A DNA stretch of 64,000 nucleotides from NCBI GenBank assembly GCA_016932995.1, contig JAFGBU010000018.1:1-64000 (forward strand). Direction: 5' to 3'. The translations under genes were made by a program, and so were the position numbers. This document shows positions 41,357-50,613 of the stretch, one piece after another. The DNA is from Desulfovibrionaceae bacterium (lineage in GTDB: Bacteria; Desulfobacterota; Desulfovibrionia; Desulfovibrionales; Desulfovibrionaceae). The first letter of the stretch is position 1. The number at the start of each line of letters is the position of its first letter. Under the pieces are notes generated by a model, which saw nothing but the letters and a program-made list of their open reading frames with translations, was not told the DNA's origin and made no database searches.

Positions 41357-43756
41357 ATGCCCAAAAGCGCCTTCAAGAAACTCCTCGACAACCTTGCGCT
41401 GCGCCGCGCCCTGCCCGCGATCCTGGCCGCCCTGCTGCTCGGGCTGTGCCTGTTCCTGCTCATCCTGCCGGCTGTGGAAAGCCAGTTCTCGGCCCAGGAC
41501 CGGGACGCGGCGCGCAAGCGCGTGGACAGGGCCTGGGGCCTGTTGGAGGCCCTGAACAGGGAGGCGTCCTCCGGCCGCATGTCCGGGGACCGGGCCAGGG
41601 CCGCGGCGATCAGCGCGCTTGGGGCCCTGCCCAGGGGCCCGGACCTCTGGGTCGCGGAGCGGTCCAAGGGCCTGCTGCTCGGATCCGCGCCCGGGGCCGG
41701 GGACCCCGACGGCCCGGCCGGGCTCATGGCCGAGGCCGCCCGGACCAGCCAGTCCGGAGTCCTTGAGGCCGCCCGATGGACCGGGCCGGACGGGGAGCCG
41801 GAAACCGGGCCCCTGTACTTCAAGGCCTTCAGGCCCTGGGGCTGGGTCCTGGGCGCCGGGGTCCCGGACAGCCTGTCCCAGGCCAGGTCCGCGTCCCTGA
41901 GGACCAGGCTCTCGCTCATCCTGGCCGCCATATTCTGCCTGGCCGGGCTGCCGGCCGCGTTCGTCATCCGCAAGGACATCCGGTCCGAAAAAAAACGCTC
42001 GCGCATCCAGCGCGGCCGCGAAAACCTGATCAAGGCCATGGCCGAGTCCGAGGAGCGCTACAGGACCGTGGCCGACTTCACCCACGACTGGGAGACCTGG
42101 AGAGGCCCGGACGAGACCATGCGCTACTGCTCCCCGTCCTGCCAGAGGATAACCGGATACCCCCCGGAGAAGTACTTCGAGGACCCCGGGTTCCTGGACA
42201 AGATCATCCACCCCGAGGACCTCGAGGCCTGGAGGGTGTTCATGGCCTCGGACCAGGCCAAACAGGGCGAGACCTTCGACTTCAGGATCATACACAGAAC
42301 CGGCCAGACCCGCTGGCTCTCCCAGGTCGGCCAACGGGTCTACGGGCGCGGCAAAAGGCCCCTGGGCGTCAGGTACAGCCGCCAGGACATCACCGAACGC
42401 AAGGTCCTGGAGGAGCACCTCCGGCACCAGGCCTTTCACGACGCCCTGACCTCCCTGGCCAACCGCACCCTGAGCCTGGACCGCATCAGGCAGGCCATGG
42501 AGCGCGCCAAGCGCAGGGAAAGGCACTGCTTCGCCGTGGTGTTCATGGACCTGGACCGCTTCAAGGCCATAAACGACAGCCTGGGCCACAGGTACGGGGA
42601 CATGGTCCTGATGGAGACCGCCAGGCGCATCCTCAACTGCGTCCGCAGCCTGGACACCGTGTCCAGGTACGGCGGGGACGAGTTCGTGCTCCTGCTGGAC
42701 GAGCTGTCCTCGCCGGCCGAGGCCATCCGCATCGTCCGCCGCATCCGCGATTCCGTGGCCGAGCCCTATGTCCTGGACGACAAGGAGGCGCTCACCAGCG
42801 CGAGCTTCGGGGTCGTGTTCGGCCCGGCCCTGGGCCGGGCCGAGGACCTGGTCCAGGACGCCGGCACGGCCATGCACCGGGCCAAGGATTCCGGACGCAA
42901 CCGGATCAAGGTCTTCAACTCCAGGATGCGCGCGGACACGGTCGGCCAGACCATCCTGGAAAAGGACCTCGAACGGGCCATGCGCGGGGAGGAGCTCTTC
43001 CTCCTGTATCAGCCCATATTCTCCCTGCCGTCATCCGATCTGGCCGGGTTCGAGGCCCTGATCCGCTGGCGGCACCCCAAAAGGGGCGTCCTGGAGCCGG
43101 ACCAGTTCATCCCCCTGGCCGAGGAGAGCGGCCTGATCAACGAGCTCGGCCTCTGGGTCCTCAAAAGGGCCCTGTCCACCCTGGCCTCGTGGCAGAACTC
43201 CGGACGCGGCCCCAAGGACCTGTTCGTCTCGGTCAACATCTCCGGAAGGCAGCTCTTCCATTCCGGATTGCCCGAAAAGCTGGCCTCCCTCCTGGCCGAG
43301 ACCGGGATCAGGCCGCAGTGCCTCAGGCTGGAGCTGTCCGAGTCCGCGGCCATGGAGAACGTCAAGGCCGGGCCGTCCATGCTCTCCAAGACCGGGGCCC
43401 TGGGCGTGCACCTGTCCATCGACGACTTCGGGGCCGGGCACTCCTCGTTCGCCCAGATATTGAGGCTTCCGGTGAACGCCCTGAAGATGGACCGCTCGAT
43501 CGTCTCGCGCATCGACAAGGACCCGAAGAGCATGGACCTGGCCAGGGCGGTCGTGGCCATGGCCCACAGCCTGGGACTGATCGTGGTCGCCGAGGGCGTG
43601 GAGCAGGAGGGCCAGCTCTCGCGCCTAAAGGACCTCAAGTGCGAAAGCGCGCAGGGCTCCTACTTCCACAGGCCCCTTGACCAGGCCGAGGCCGAGGCCC
43701 TGCTCGGGGAGGGCCCGGGCCCGGACGACCAGGCGCGGCCGGGCCCGGGATGTTGA
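41357..43756 (+). CDS. PAS-GGDEF-EAL cyclic-di-GMP turnover protein
   Basis: A 799-residue membrane protein. Membrane helices at about 20-40 and 190-207 flank a roughly 140-residue periplasmic sensor. A PAS domain (about 235-350) precedes an intact GGDEF (RYGGDEF in the diguanylate cyclase domain, about 360-520) and an EAL phosphodiesterase domain with FEALIRW, NISGRQ, ELSES, IDDFGAG, LKMDRS and AEGVE all present. Both enzyme activities look possible; which dominates cannot be read from sequence. Monocistronic, about 180 bases after the degenerate GGDEF gene. Confidence 0.95.
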   Translation: MPKSAFKKLLDNLALRRALPAILAALLLGLCLFLLILPAVESQFSAQDRDAARKRVDRAWGLLEALNREASSGRMSGDRARAAAISALGALPRGPDLWVAERSKGLLLGSAPGAGDPDGPAGLMAEAARTSQSGVLEAARWTGPDGEPETGPLYFKAFRPWGWVLGAGVPDSLSQARSASLRTRLSLILAAIFCLAGLPAAFVIRKDIRSEKKRSRIQRGRENLIKAMAESEERYRTVADFTHDWETWRGPDETMRYCSPSCQRITGYPPEKYFEDPGFLDKIIHPEDLEAWRVFMASDQAKQGETFDFRIIHRTGQTRWLSQVGQRVYGRGKRPLGVRYSRQDITERKVLEEHLRHQAFHDALTSLANRTLSLDRIRQAMERAKRRERHCFAVVFMDLDRFKAINDSLGHRYGDMVLMETARRILNCVRSLDTVSRYGGDEFVLLLDELSSPAEAIRIVRRIRDSVAEPYVLDDKEALTSASFGVVFGPALGRAEDLVQDAGTAMHRAKDSGRNRIKVFNSRMRADTVGQTILEKDLERAMRGEELFLLYQPIFSLPSSDLAGFEALIRWRHPKRGVLEPDQFIPLAEESGLINELGLWVLKRALSTLASWQNSGRGPKDLFVSVNISGRQLFHSGLPEKLASLLAETGIRPQCLRLELSESAAMENVKAGPSMLSKTGALGVHLSIDDFGAGHSSFAQILRLPVNALKMDRSIVSRIDKDPKSMDLARAVVAMAHSLGLIVVAEGVEQEGQLSRLKDLKCESAQGSYFHRPLDQAEAEALLGEGPGPDDQARPGPGC

Positions 43757-43822
43757 CAAACCGGCTGGTTGTTCATCATTAACGGACAGTCGGTCTCTTC
43801 AACCCGCCACAAGGAGGTGCCC

Positions 43823-44923
43823 ATGCCTACGCGTTTCGCGGCCCTGGCCCTGGCCGTTCTGGCGATCCTCGGACTGCTCGCGCCCGGCGCGGCCCGGGCC
43901 GAAAAGGTCAGGGCGGCCTTTGTCCTGCTCGAGACCATCGACGACCAGGGCTGGACCACCTGCCACTACGACGGGATCAAGAAGCTCCAGCAGGCCCTCG
44001 GGGACCGGGTCGAGGTCGCCTACACCGAGGGCATCGGGTCCGCGGCCGACGCCGAGCGGGTCATCCGCGGCTACGCGACCCAGGACTACGACATCATCTT
44101 CGGCACCACGTTCACCTACATGGACGCCATGTTCAAGGTCGCCCAGGACTTCCCCAAGGTCAAGTTCGAGCACTGCTCGGGCTACAAGACCAGGCAGAAC
44201 ATGGGCACCTACTTCGTGCGCATGTACCAGGGCGAGTACCTGGCCGGATACCTGGCCGGGCTCATGGGCTTCAAGAATGTGGGCACCGTGGCCACCCAGC
44301 CCCTGCCCGAGGTCGTGCGCGGGGTGAACGCGTTCACCATCGGGCTGCTCAAGGGCCTGGCCGAGTCCAGGACCGCCCACGACCCGGCCAAGGTCAACAC
44401 CGTGGTCTGGCTCAAGTCCTGGCGCGACGCGGTCAACGAGACCACCCTGGCCCAGACCCTCGCGGCCATGGGCCACGACCTCATCCGCCAGATGGCCGAC
44501 ACCTGCGACTCGTCAAAGGCCGCCTGCCGCATGGGCGTGCCGGCCATGGGCTACGGCGCGGACGCGGCCGAGTACGGCGCGGACTGCGTCCTGGTCTCGA
44601 CCGTCTTCGACTGGGGCTCCATCTACATCGACCGGGTCAGGGCGATTTTGGACGGAACCTGGAAAGCGGAGGCCGTGTGGAACGGCTTTGACAAGGGCGG
44701 CGTGTCCCTGAGCCGGTTCAACGCCTCGGTGCCCAAGGAGGCCGCGGCCAAGGTCCTGGCCCAAAAGGACCAGCTGGCCAAGGGCCGGGACGACATCTTC
44801 GCCGGGCCCCTGAGCGACCAGTCCGGCAAGGTCCGGATAGCCGCGGGCCAAAAGGCCTCGGACCAGGACCTGTTGGCCATGCGCTGGTTCGTTACGGGCG
44901 TCAGCGGCAGGATCCCGGACTAG
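43823..44923 (+). CDS. BMP-family (PnrA-like) ABC substrate-binding protein
   Basis: A 366-residue periplasmic protein with a signal peptide (about 1-25, APGAARAEK). Typical BMP/PnrA features: VRAAFVLLETIDDQGWTTCHYDGIKKLQ, a VIRGYATQDYDIIFGTTFTYMDAM strand, QGEYLAGYLAGLM and a late GYGADAAEYGADCVLVSTVFDWGSIY. These proteins bind purine nucleosides or similar ligands. GGAGGTGCCC precedes ATG 43823. It heads a four-gene importer operon. Confidence 0.92.
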   Translation: MPTRFAALALAVLAILGLLAPGAARAEKVRAAFVLLETIDDQGWTTCHYDGIKKLQQALGDRVEVAYTEGIGSAADAERVIRGYATQDYDIIFGTTFTYMDAMFKVAQDFPKVKFEHCSGYKTRQNMGTYFVRMYQGEYLAGYLAGLMGFKNVGTVATQPLPEVVRGVNAFTIGLLKGLAESRTAHDPAKVNTVVWLKSWRDAVNETTLAQTLAAMGHDLIRQMADTCDSSKAACRMGVPAMGYGADAAEYGADCVLVSTVFDWGSIYIDRVRAILDGTWKAEAVWNGFDKGGVSLSRFNASVPKEAAAKVLAQKDQLAKGRDDIFAGPLSDQSGKVRIAAGQKASDQDLLAMRWFVTGVSGRIPD

Positions 44924-44939
44924 GCCCCAGGGCCCGCCC

Positions 44940-46430
44940 ATGCCCAGGAGCCGCCCGCCCCAAGCCCCGGACCGGACCCGGCCGGTGTTGTCCTGCAGGG
45001 GCGTGTCCAAGGCCTTCGGCGAGGTGCGCGCCAACCAGGACATCGACCTGGACCTCTACCCCGGCCGGGTGCACGCCCTGGTGGGCGAGAACGGCGCGGG
45101 CAAGAGCACGCTGCTCTCCATCCTCTCCGGCCGGCTGCGGCCGGACTCGGGCCGGATCGAGATCCGGGGCCGGGCCGTGCGCCAGCTCAGCCCGGCCCGG
45201 GCCATGGCCGCGGGCCTGGGCATGGTCCACCAGCGGTTCATGCTCGTGGACAGCCTTTCCGTGGCCGAGAACCTGGCCCTGGGCGCCAAGGGGGTGCGCT
45301 CCCCGGACATCCGGCGGCTGGCAAAGAGATACGGCCTGGACGTGGACCCGGACAGGATGGTCCTGGACCTGTCCATGGGCGAGCGCCAGCGCGTGGAGAT
45401 ACTGAAAATCCTCTGCCGGGACGCGGAGACGCTCTTCCTGGACGAACCGACCTCGGTGCTCACCGAGCCCGAGATCAGGTCCCTGTTCAGGGTCCTGGAC
45501 CGGCTCAGGGCCGACGGCCGGGCCATACTCTTCGTGACCCACAAGCTGGCCGAGATCAGCGGCCTGGCGGACGAGGTCTCGGTCCTGCGCCGCGGCCGCA
45601 TGGCGGCCCGGAACCTCCCGGCCGACCGCGACCCCCGGGACCTGGCCCGGCTCATGTTCGGCCGGGACACGGCCAAGGCCCCGGAAAGACAGCCGCCGAG
45701 CCCGGGCCGGGTCGTGATCGAGGTCGAGTCCTTGAGCGGCCGCGACAGCCACGGCCGCGAGGCCTTCAGGGACGTGTCCTTTGACCTGCGCAAGGGCGAG
45801 ATACTGGCCCTGCTGGGCGTGGCCGGCAACGGCCAGGCCGAGCTGGTCCAGTGCCTGACCGGGCTGGCCCGGCCGGCCTCGGGCCGCATCCGCTTCGCGG
45901 GCCGCGCCGGGGACCTGGCCTACGTGCCCGAGGACCGCTACCTCACGGGCAGCGTGGCGGACATGACCCTGGCCGAGAACATGCTCCTGACCTCCGGGCC
46001 CGGCTCGGGCAGGCTCTTGGACCTGGGCCGGGCCAGGCGGATGGCCCAACAGGCCATTGATGAGTACGGCATCAGCGACGCGCACCCCGAGACCCGGGCC
46101 CGGGAGCTGTCCGGCGGCAACCTGCAGAAATTGGTCCTGGCCCGCGAGCTGGCCAGGGAGACGCCCCTTGTGGTCCTCGAGCAGCCGACCCAGGGCCTGG
46201 ACCTCAGATCGAGCCTTCAGGTCCGCTCGGCCATTGCCGGGCACAGGGAGGCATCGGCCGTGCTCCTGGTCACCGGGGACACGGCCGAGGCCCTTGGGCT
46301 GGCCGACAGGGTGGCGGTCATGTTCAGGGGACGCATCTCCGGGACCCTGGAAGCGGTCCGCGGCGACCCCGGCCAGGCCGAGACCCTGGGCCGGCTCATG
46401 GCCGGGCTCGGCCCGGAGGCCCAGGCGTGA
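44940..46430 (+). CDS. Nucleoside-type ABC importer ATP-binding protein (two ABC domains)
   Basis: A 496-residue protein with two nucleotide-binding domains, as in sugar and BMP-type importers. Domain 1: Walker A GENGAGKST, signature LSMGERQRVEILK, Walker B TLFLDEPT. Domain 2: Walker A GVAGNGQAE with lysine absent, as usual for the second site, and signature LSGGNLQKLVLAREL. It overlaps the following permease gene by 4 bases. Confidence 0.95.
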   Translation: MPRSRPPQAPDRTRPVLSCRGVSKAFGEVRANQDIDLDLYPGRVHALVGENGAGKSTLLSILSGRLRPDSGRIEIRGRAVRQLSPARAMAAGLGMVHQRFMLVDSLSVAENLALGAKGVRSPDIRRLAKRYGLDVDPDRMVLDLSMGERQRVEILKILCRDAETLFLDEPTSVLTEPEIRSLFRVLDRLRADGRAILFVTHKLAEISGLADEVSVLRRGRMAARNLPADRDPRDLARLMFGRDTAKAPERQPPSPGRVVIEVESLSGRDSHGREAFRDVSFDLRKGEILALLGVAGNGQAELVQCLTGLARPASGRIRFAGRAGDLAYVPEDRYLTGSVADMTLAENMLLTSGPGSGRLLDLGRARRMAQQAIDEYGISDAHPETRARELSGGNLQKLVLARELARETPLVVLEQPTQGLDLRSSLQVRSAIAGHREASAVLLVTGDTAEALGLADRVAVMFRGRISGTLEAVRGDPGQAETLGRLMAGLGPEAQA

Positions 46431-47503
46431 GCCTCGGGTCCCGGGGCCGCACGGCCTTTGCCTCCGGCGCGGTCCTGTCCACGTCCCTGGCCCTGTTCTT
46501 CGCCCTGGCCGTGGGCGCAATCATGTTCGCCTGCCTGGGCGCCGACCCGCTCAGGGCCTATGCGGTCATGGCCAGGGGCGCGCTGTGCTCGGGCTACGCC
46601 CTGGGCGAGCTCCTGGTCAAGGCCGCGCCCCTGATCCTCACCGGCCTGGCCGTGGCCCTGGCCCGGACCATGCTGCTCTGGAACATCGGCTGCGAGGGCC
46701 AGTTCGTCATGGGCGCGACGGCCTCGGCCGGGTTCGCCCTGTACCTGGCCCCTGACTGGCCCGCGGCCGCGCTCCTGCCCGCGACCGTTTTGGTCGGCGC
46801 GGCCGGGGGCGCGCTCTGGGCCCTGATCCCGGCCGGGCTCAAGAACCGCTTCCGGGTCAGCGAGATACTCTCCTCGCTTCTGCTCAACTACGTGGCCATA
46901 TTGTACATGGAGCACCTGTACTACGGGCCGTGGCGCAACCCCCAGGGCTTCGGATTCCCGGGCACCGCGACCCTGCCCCAGGCGGCCTGGCTGCCGACCC
47001 TGCCGGGCTCCCGGGCGCACCTGGGCCTGGTCCTGGGCCTGGGCCTGGCCGCGGCCCTGTTCGTCGCGCTCAGGCGCACCCGGTGGGGCTACGAGGTCCG
47101 GGTCATGGGCCTGGCCCCAAAGGCGGCCGCCTACGCGGGCATGAATTTGCCCCGCCAAACCCTCACGGTCATGGCCCTGAGCGGGGCCCTGGCCGGGCTG
47201 GCCGGCATGGGCGAGGTCTGCGGGGTCCAGCACCTGCTCCAGGACGGGCTGGCCCAGGGCTACGGGTACCAGGGCATCATCGCGGCCTTTCTGGGCCGCC
47301 TCAACCCCCTGGGCGTGGTCCTGGCCGCCCTGCTTCTGGCCGCGGTCATGGTCGGCGGCCAGGGCCTGCAGGTCGAGCTCGGCCTGCCCTCGTCCATCAG
47401 CGTGATCCTGACCGCGGCCCTGTTGTTCGGATTTCTGGCCGCCGAGGGCCTGAAGGGCCTCGGCCCGGCCCTCAAGACACGGGCCGCGCAGGGCGGCGGC
47501 TGA
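46427..47503 (+). CDS. Nucleoside-type ABC importer permease 1
   Basis: A 358-residue permease of the BPD-transp-2 (branched-chain/ribose/nucleoside) family with about nine helices. The segment KNRFRVSEILSSLLLNYVAILYMEHL and the later MGLAPKAAAYAGMNLPRQTLTVMALSGALAGLAGMGEVCG are typical of YufP-like nucleoside permeases. Translationally coupled to the ATPase and to the next permease (TGATG junction). Confidence 0.93.
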   Translation: MSLGSRGRTAFASGAVLSTSLALFFALAVGAIMFACLGADPLRAYAVMARGALCSGYALGELLVKAAPLILTGLAVALARTMLLWNIGCEGQFVMGATASAGFALYLAPDWPAAALLPATVLVGAAGGALWALIPAGLKNRFRVSEILSSLLLNYVAILYMEHLYYGPWRNPQGFGFPGTATLPQAAWLPTLPGSRAHLGLVLGLGLAAALFVALRRTRWGYEVRVMGLAPKAAAYAGMNLPRQTLTVMALSGALAGLAGMGEVCGVQHLLQDGLAQGYGYQGIIAAFLGRLNPLGVVLAALLLAAVMVGGQGLQVELGLPSSISVILTAALLFGFLAAEGLKGLGPALKTRAAQGGG

Positions 47504-48432
47504 TGCCCGGGGACCTGGCCATAGTCGCCCAGATCGCGGTCAAGTCCTCGGTGGCCGTGCTCTTTGCCGCGCTCGGCGAGCTGGTGGCCGAAAAGAGCGG
47601 GGTGCTCAACCTCGGGGTCGAGGGCATGATGCTCGTCGGCGCCCTGGCCGGGTTCGCGGTCGGCGCGCAGACCCAGGACCCGGTCCTGGCCGCCGGCGCG
47701 GGCATGGCCGCGGGCGGGGCCATGGCCATGATCCACGCGGCGTTCACCGTGGGCCTGGGCGCGGACCAGGTGGTCTCGGGCCTGTCCCTGACCATCCTCG
47801 GGGCCGGGCTGTCCGGGTTCCTGGGCCGGCCCCTGGTCAATGCCAGCGGGCCGGTCTTCGAAACCCTGGCCCTGCCCGGGCTCAAGGACCTCCCCTTTCT
47901 GGGGCCGGCCCTGTTCAGCCAGAACGTCCTGGTCTACCTGGCCTTCCTGCTCACGCCCCTGATCTGGTTCGCGCTCCTGCGCACCAGGCTCGGGCTGATG
48001 ATCCGGGCCTCGGGCGAGGACGCGATCTCGGCCGACGCCTCCGGGGTCCCGGTCAGGGCGATCCGCTTCGGGTGCACGGTCTTCGGGGGCCTGCTCGCCG
48101 GGCTGGGCGGGTCGTACCTGTCCCTGGCCTACACCCCGGGCTGGAAGGAGGGCATGACCGCTGGCCAGGGCTGGATCGCCATCGCCATGGTCGTGTTCTC
48201 GACCTGGAACCCGCTGCTGGCCCTGGCCGGGGCCCTGATGTTCGGCTGGCTCACTGCCCTGCAGTTCTACTTCCAGGCCACGGGCAGCGAGTTGATCCCG
48301 CCGTCCGTGCTGCGCATGCTGCCCTATGTGCTGACCATCGCGGTCCTGGTCCTGGCCAACAGGACCGGGATGCTCAAGGGCCGGGCCAAGGCGCCCGCGA
48401 ACCTGGGCCTGCCCTTCAGCCGCGAGCCCTAA
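47503..48432 (+). CDS. Nucleoside-type ABC importer permease 2
   Basis: A 309-residue permease; its ATG shares the A of the previous stop. Conserved stretches KSSVAVLFAALGELVAEKSGVLNLGVEGMMLVGALAGF, GLGADQVVSGLSLTILGAGLSGFLG and RASGEDAISADASGVPVRAIRF identify the YufQ-like partner. It completes a binding protein, ATPase and two-permease importer of the PnrABCDE kind. Confidence 0.94.
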   Translation: MPGDLAIVAQIAVKSSVAVLFAALGELVAEKSGVLNLGVEGMMLVGALAGFAVGAQTQDPVLAAGAGMAAGGAMAMIHAAFTVGLGADQVVSGLSLTILGAGLSGFLGRPLVNASGPVFETLALPGLKDLPFLGPALFSQNVLVYLAFLLTPLIWFALLRTRLGLMIRASGEDAISADASGVPVRAIRFGCTVFGGLLAGLGGSYLSLAYTPGWKEGMTAGQGWIAIAMVVFSTWNPLLALAGALMFGWLTALQFYFQATGSELIPPSVLRMLPYVLTIAVLVLANRTGMLKGRAKAPANLGLPFSREP

Positions 48433-48436
48433 AAGC

Positions 48437-49273
48437 TCAGTAATCCAGGCACAGGCCCACGCCCACCTCGCACAGGGGCGCGGCCGCGGCCAGGGCGACC
48501 TTGGAGCCCAGGTCCGTGCAGTGGCAGGCGTGCAGTCCGCCCAGGCCCAGGCCGCGCACATAGTCCACGGTCCCGGCCAGCCGGGCCTGGTCCGGGTCAA
48601 GGAGATGAAACCCGCCTATGATGTCCAGGACCCGGTCCCGGCCGCAGACGCGCCTGGCCTGCTCCACGGTGTTGCAGACCCCGGCGTGGGCGCAGCCGGT
48701 GACGACCACCAGGCCGTGGTCCGAGACATAGGCCAGGGCCGAGTCGTCCGGCACCAGGTCGGGCTCGAACCCCTCCACGGTCAGCCTCTCGCCCACCGGG
48801 GCCGGGGCCTCGAAGTCAAAGACCCTGGGGATGCGGCCCAGAAAGACCAGCCGGTCCGTGATCCAGACCGGGTCCGTGGACAGGCTGAGCTCGAAGTGCC
48901 GGGCCGCCTCCTGCCCGCTGACCAGGCAGCCGATCTCGGGCAGCGGGCCCATGCGCCTGGCGGCAAAGGCCTCGGGAAGGGCCAGGAGCCTGGGCCTGTT
49001 CTGCGGCCGGCCCTCTATGGCCGCCTCCAGGCGCCTGCGGATCAGGGGCCCAAGGCCCCAGGTGTGGTCCAGGTGGCCGTGCGAGAGCACCACCCAGTCG
49101 GCCGCGAGCGGGTCGATGCCCATCCTGGCGGCGTTGGACAGAAAGATGCCCGAGTAGCCCACATCCAGGAGCACCCGCACGCCCCGGTCCTCGATCCACA
49201 GGCTGAGCCCGGGCTCGGCCAGGAAGTAGCGGTCGATCAAGGTGTTGTTGTCCACAAGGACCGCGATGCGCAT
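48437..49273 (-). CDS. Metallo-beta-lactamase-fold hydrolase
   Basis: A 278-residue protein with the metal motif VVLSHGHLDHTWGL (HxHxDH), then CAHAGVCNTVEQARR and a late IIGGFHLL, a His pair arrangement seen in MBL proteins of the 7,8-dihydropterin-6-methyl-phosphate synthase-like (MptA-related) subgroup. The substrate is unknown. It is convergent with the importer operon and precedes the TrmO-like gene on the minus strand only by position (independent start). Confidence 0.82.
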   Translation of the reverse strand: MRIAVLVDNNTLIDRYFLAEPGLSLWIEDRGVRVLLDVGYSGIFLSNAARMGIDPLAADWVVLSHGHLDHTWGLGPLIRRRLEAAIEGRPQNRPRLLALPEAFAARRMGPLPEIGCLVSGQEAARHFELSLSTDPVWITDRLVFLGRIPRVFDFEAPAPVGERLTVEGFEPDLVPDDSALAYVSDHGLVVVTGCAHAGVCNTVEQARRVCGRDRVLDIIGGFHLLDPDQARLAGTVDYVRGLGLGGLHACHCTDLGSKVALAAAAPLCEVGVGLCLDY

Positions 49274-49301
49274 CGCTCGGCCTCCCCTGACCCGGGCCCG
49301 C

Positions 49302-49808
49302 TCAACCCTGAGGGGCCCCGAGCTGCAGCTTGATGTCCAGGACCGGGCTGCCGTCTATGGCGTCAAGGCCCCGGACATAGAGGACCAAACCCTGGACCCT
49401 GACCAGCTCGGCGTCCTTCACGGCCAGGCCGGACAACCTGTCCGGGGTCCTGGAGGCGAACACCCCGACCCTCTTTCCGTCCAGGCCCCTGTTGAACACC
49501 GAGCGCACCGGCCGGGCCCGGTGCAGATAGTAGATCACGGTGATCCGGGCCTCGTCCTCCAGCTTGTAGAGAAAGCGCTCCTGGCTGGGCAGGAGCTCTA
49601 TGCGCGAAAGCCCCTCGGCCTCGCCCGAAAGCCCGAACCCCTCGCCCCGACCGAGCGTGTTTCTGACCACCCCGATGGGGTAGACGTGAAACGGCTCGGC
49701 CCCGGCGTACATGCACGAGACGCAGACCAGCTCGTCATCCACCAGACAGCGGTCCGCGCCGGGCTCGATGTCCCTGCCGCACCAGTCGCAACGCTGACCC
49801 GCGGACAC
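49302..49808 (-). CDS. Zinc-ribbon/TrmO-like (TsaA family) protein
   Basis: A 168-residue protein. An N-terminal zinc ribbon (RCDWCGRDI ... LVCVSCMY) has two CxxC pairs plus an extra Cys between. From residue about 43 the TsaA/TrmO fold begins (YPIGVVRNTLG) and includes VFASRTPDRLSGLAVKDAELV and the hallmark YVRGLDAIDGSPVLDIK. The usual R-x-P-x-R-P-N-P-I-G motif is altered to RTPDRLSGLAV. TrmO methylates t6A37 of tRNA-Thr using SAM; the altered motif leaves activity open. GTG start, 6 bases from the upstream DJ-1 stop. Confidence 0.8.
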   Translation of the reverse strand: MSAGQRCDWCGRDIEPGADRCLVDDELVCVSCMYAGAEPFHVYPIGVVRNTLGRGEGFGLSGEAEGLSRIELLPSQERFLYKLEDEARITVIYYLHRARPVRSVFNRGLDGKRVGVFASRTPDRLSGLAVKDAELVRVQGLVLYVRGLDAIDGSPVLDIKLQLGAPQG

Positions 49809-49814
49809 GGCGGC

Positions 49815-50414
49815 TCAAGGGCCGGTCAGGGCCCGGGCCACGGCCCGGCCAAAGGCCGCGGCCGCGGAAGGCCCGTTGGCGGTGATGATCTTTCCGTCCA
49901 CCTCCACGTCCCGGCCGGAGATCCCGCAGCCCGCGGCCCGGAACGCCCGGCTCGAGTAGCCGTCCTCGTAGCACGCGGCCCTCTTTCCGGAGAGCACCCC
50001 GGCCCTGGCCAGGACCACCGGGCCGTAGCAGATGGCCGCAAGTATCTTGCCCGAGTCCGCGGCCTGCCTGGCGATCCTGTGCGCCTGGTCGTTGTCCCAG
50101 AGCTCGGACCGGACCCCGGGCCCGCCGATGAAGACCACGGCGTCGAAGCGCGCGACATCGACCTCGTCCAGGGTCAGGTCGGTCTCGGCCCGCATCCCGG
50201 ACACGCCCTTGGCCTGGCCCGGCCGGGTCGAGGCGACCAGGACCCGGACCCCGGACCCGATCAGGGCGTCCCTGGTCTGTCTGAACTCCGTGTCCTGGAA
50301 GCCCTTGTGGGCCAAAATGAGCACGGCGCCCTTGTCCTGGGCCTGGGCCGGGCAGGACCAGGACAGGGCCGCGAGCGCAAGGACCAACAGCGCCGGCCAG
50401 ACACGTCTTTTCAT
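49815..50414 (-). CDS. Exported DJ-1/PfpI-family protein
   Basis: A 199-residue protein with a signal peptide (about 1-26), which is unusual for this mainly cytoplasmic family. The fold is seen in AVLILAHKGFQDTEFRQTRDAL (with acidic E near the nucleophile elbow), DAVVFIGGPG and the nucleophile elbow LAAICYGPVVLARAGVL (C129). Members are chaperones, glyoxalases or proteases; nothing here decides. A two-gene unit with the TrmO-like gene. Confidence 0.87.
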   Translation of the reverse strand: MKRRVWPALLVLALAALSWSCPAQAQDKGAVLILAHKGFQDTEFRQTRDALIGSGVRVLVASTRPGQAKGVSGMRAETDLTLDEVDVARFDAVVFIGGPGVRSELWDNDQAHRIARQAADSGKILAAICYGPVVLARAGVLSGKRAACYEDGYSSRAFRAAGCGISGRDVEVDGKIITANGPSAAAAFGRAVARALTGP

Positions 50415-50532
50415 GACCTCCCCCCGTGTGCTTGGCGGGCCCGTGATTCAGGCCCGGGGTTCATCGTGAAACAAAACCCCGGCCAGTGGCAAGGCCATAT
50501 TGACCGCGCCGCCCGGGCTGTGGATAAATACT

Positions 50533-50562
50533 TTGACTTGCGGGTGTGCTTCTGCTTATAGC
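50533..50562 (+). promoter_or_regulatory. Predicted promoter of the PAS-kinase gene
   Basis: TTGACT (50533-50538), 18-base spacer, TATAGC (50557-50562), about 51 bases before ATG 50614. Confidence 0.4.
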
Positions 50563-50613
50563 CCGCGGACGGCGCGCTGGACATGCTGAATTTATGCCGT
50601 TAGTCTTTTAAAG

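Noticed and set aside
43753-43780. TTGACA before the BMP importer operon
   Set aside because: The -35 box is perfect but the hexamer at 17 bases is TCATTA, too weak to annotate.
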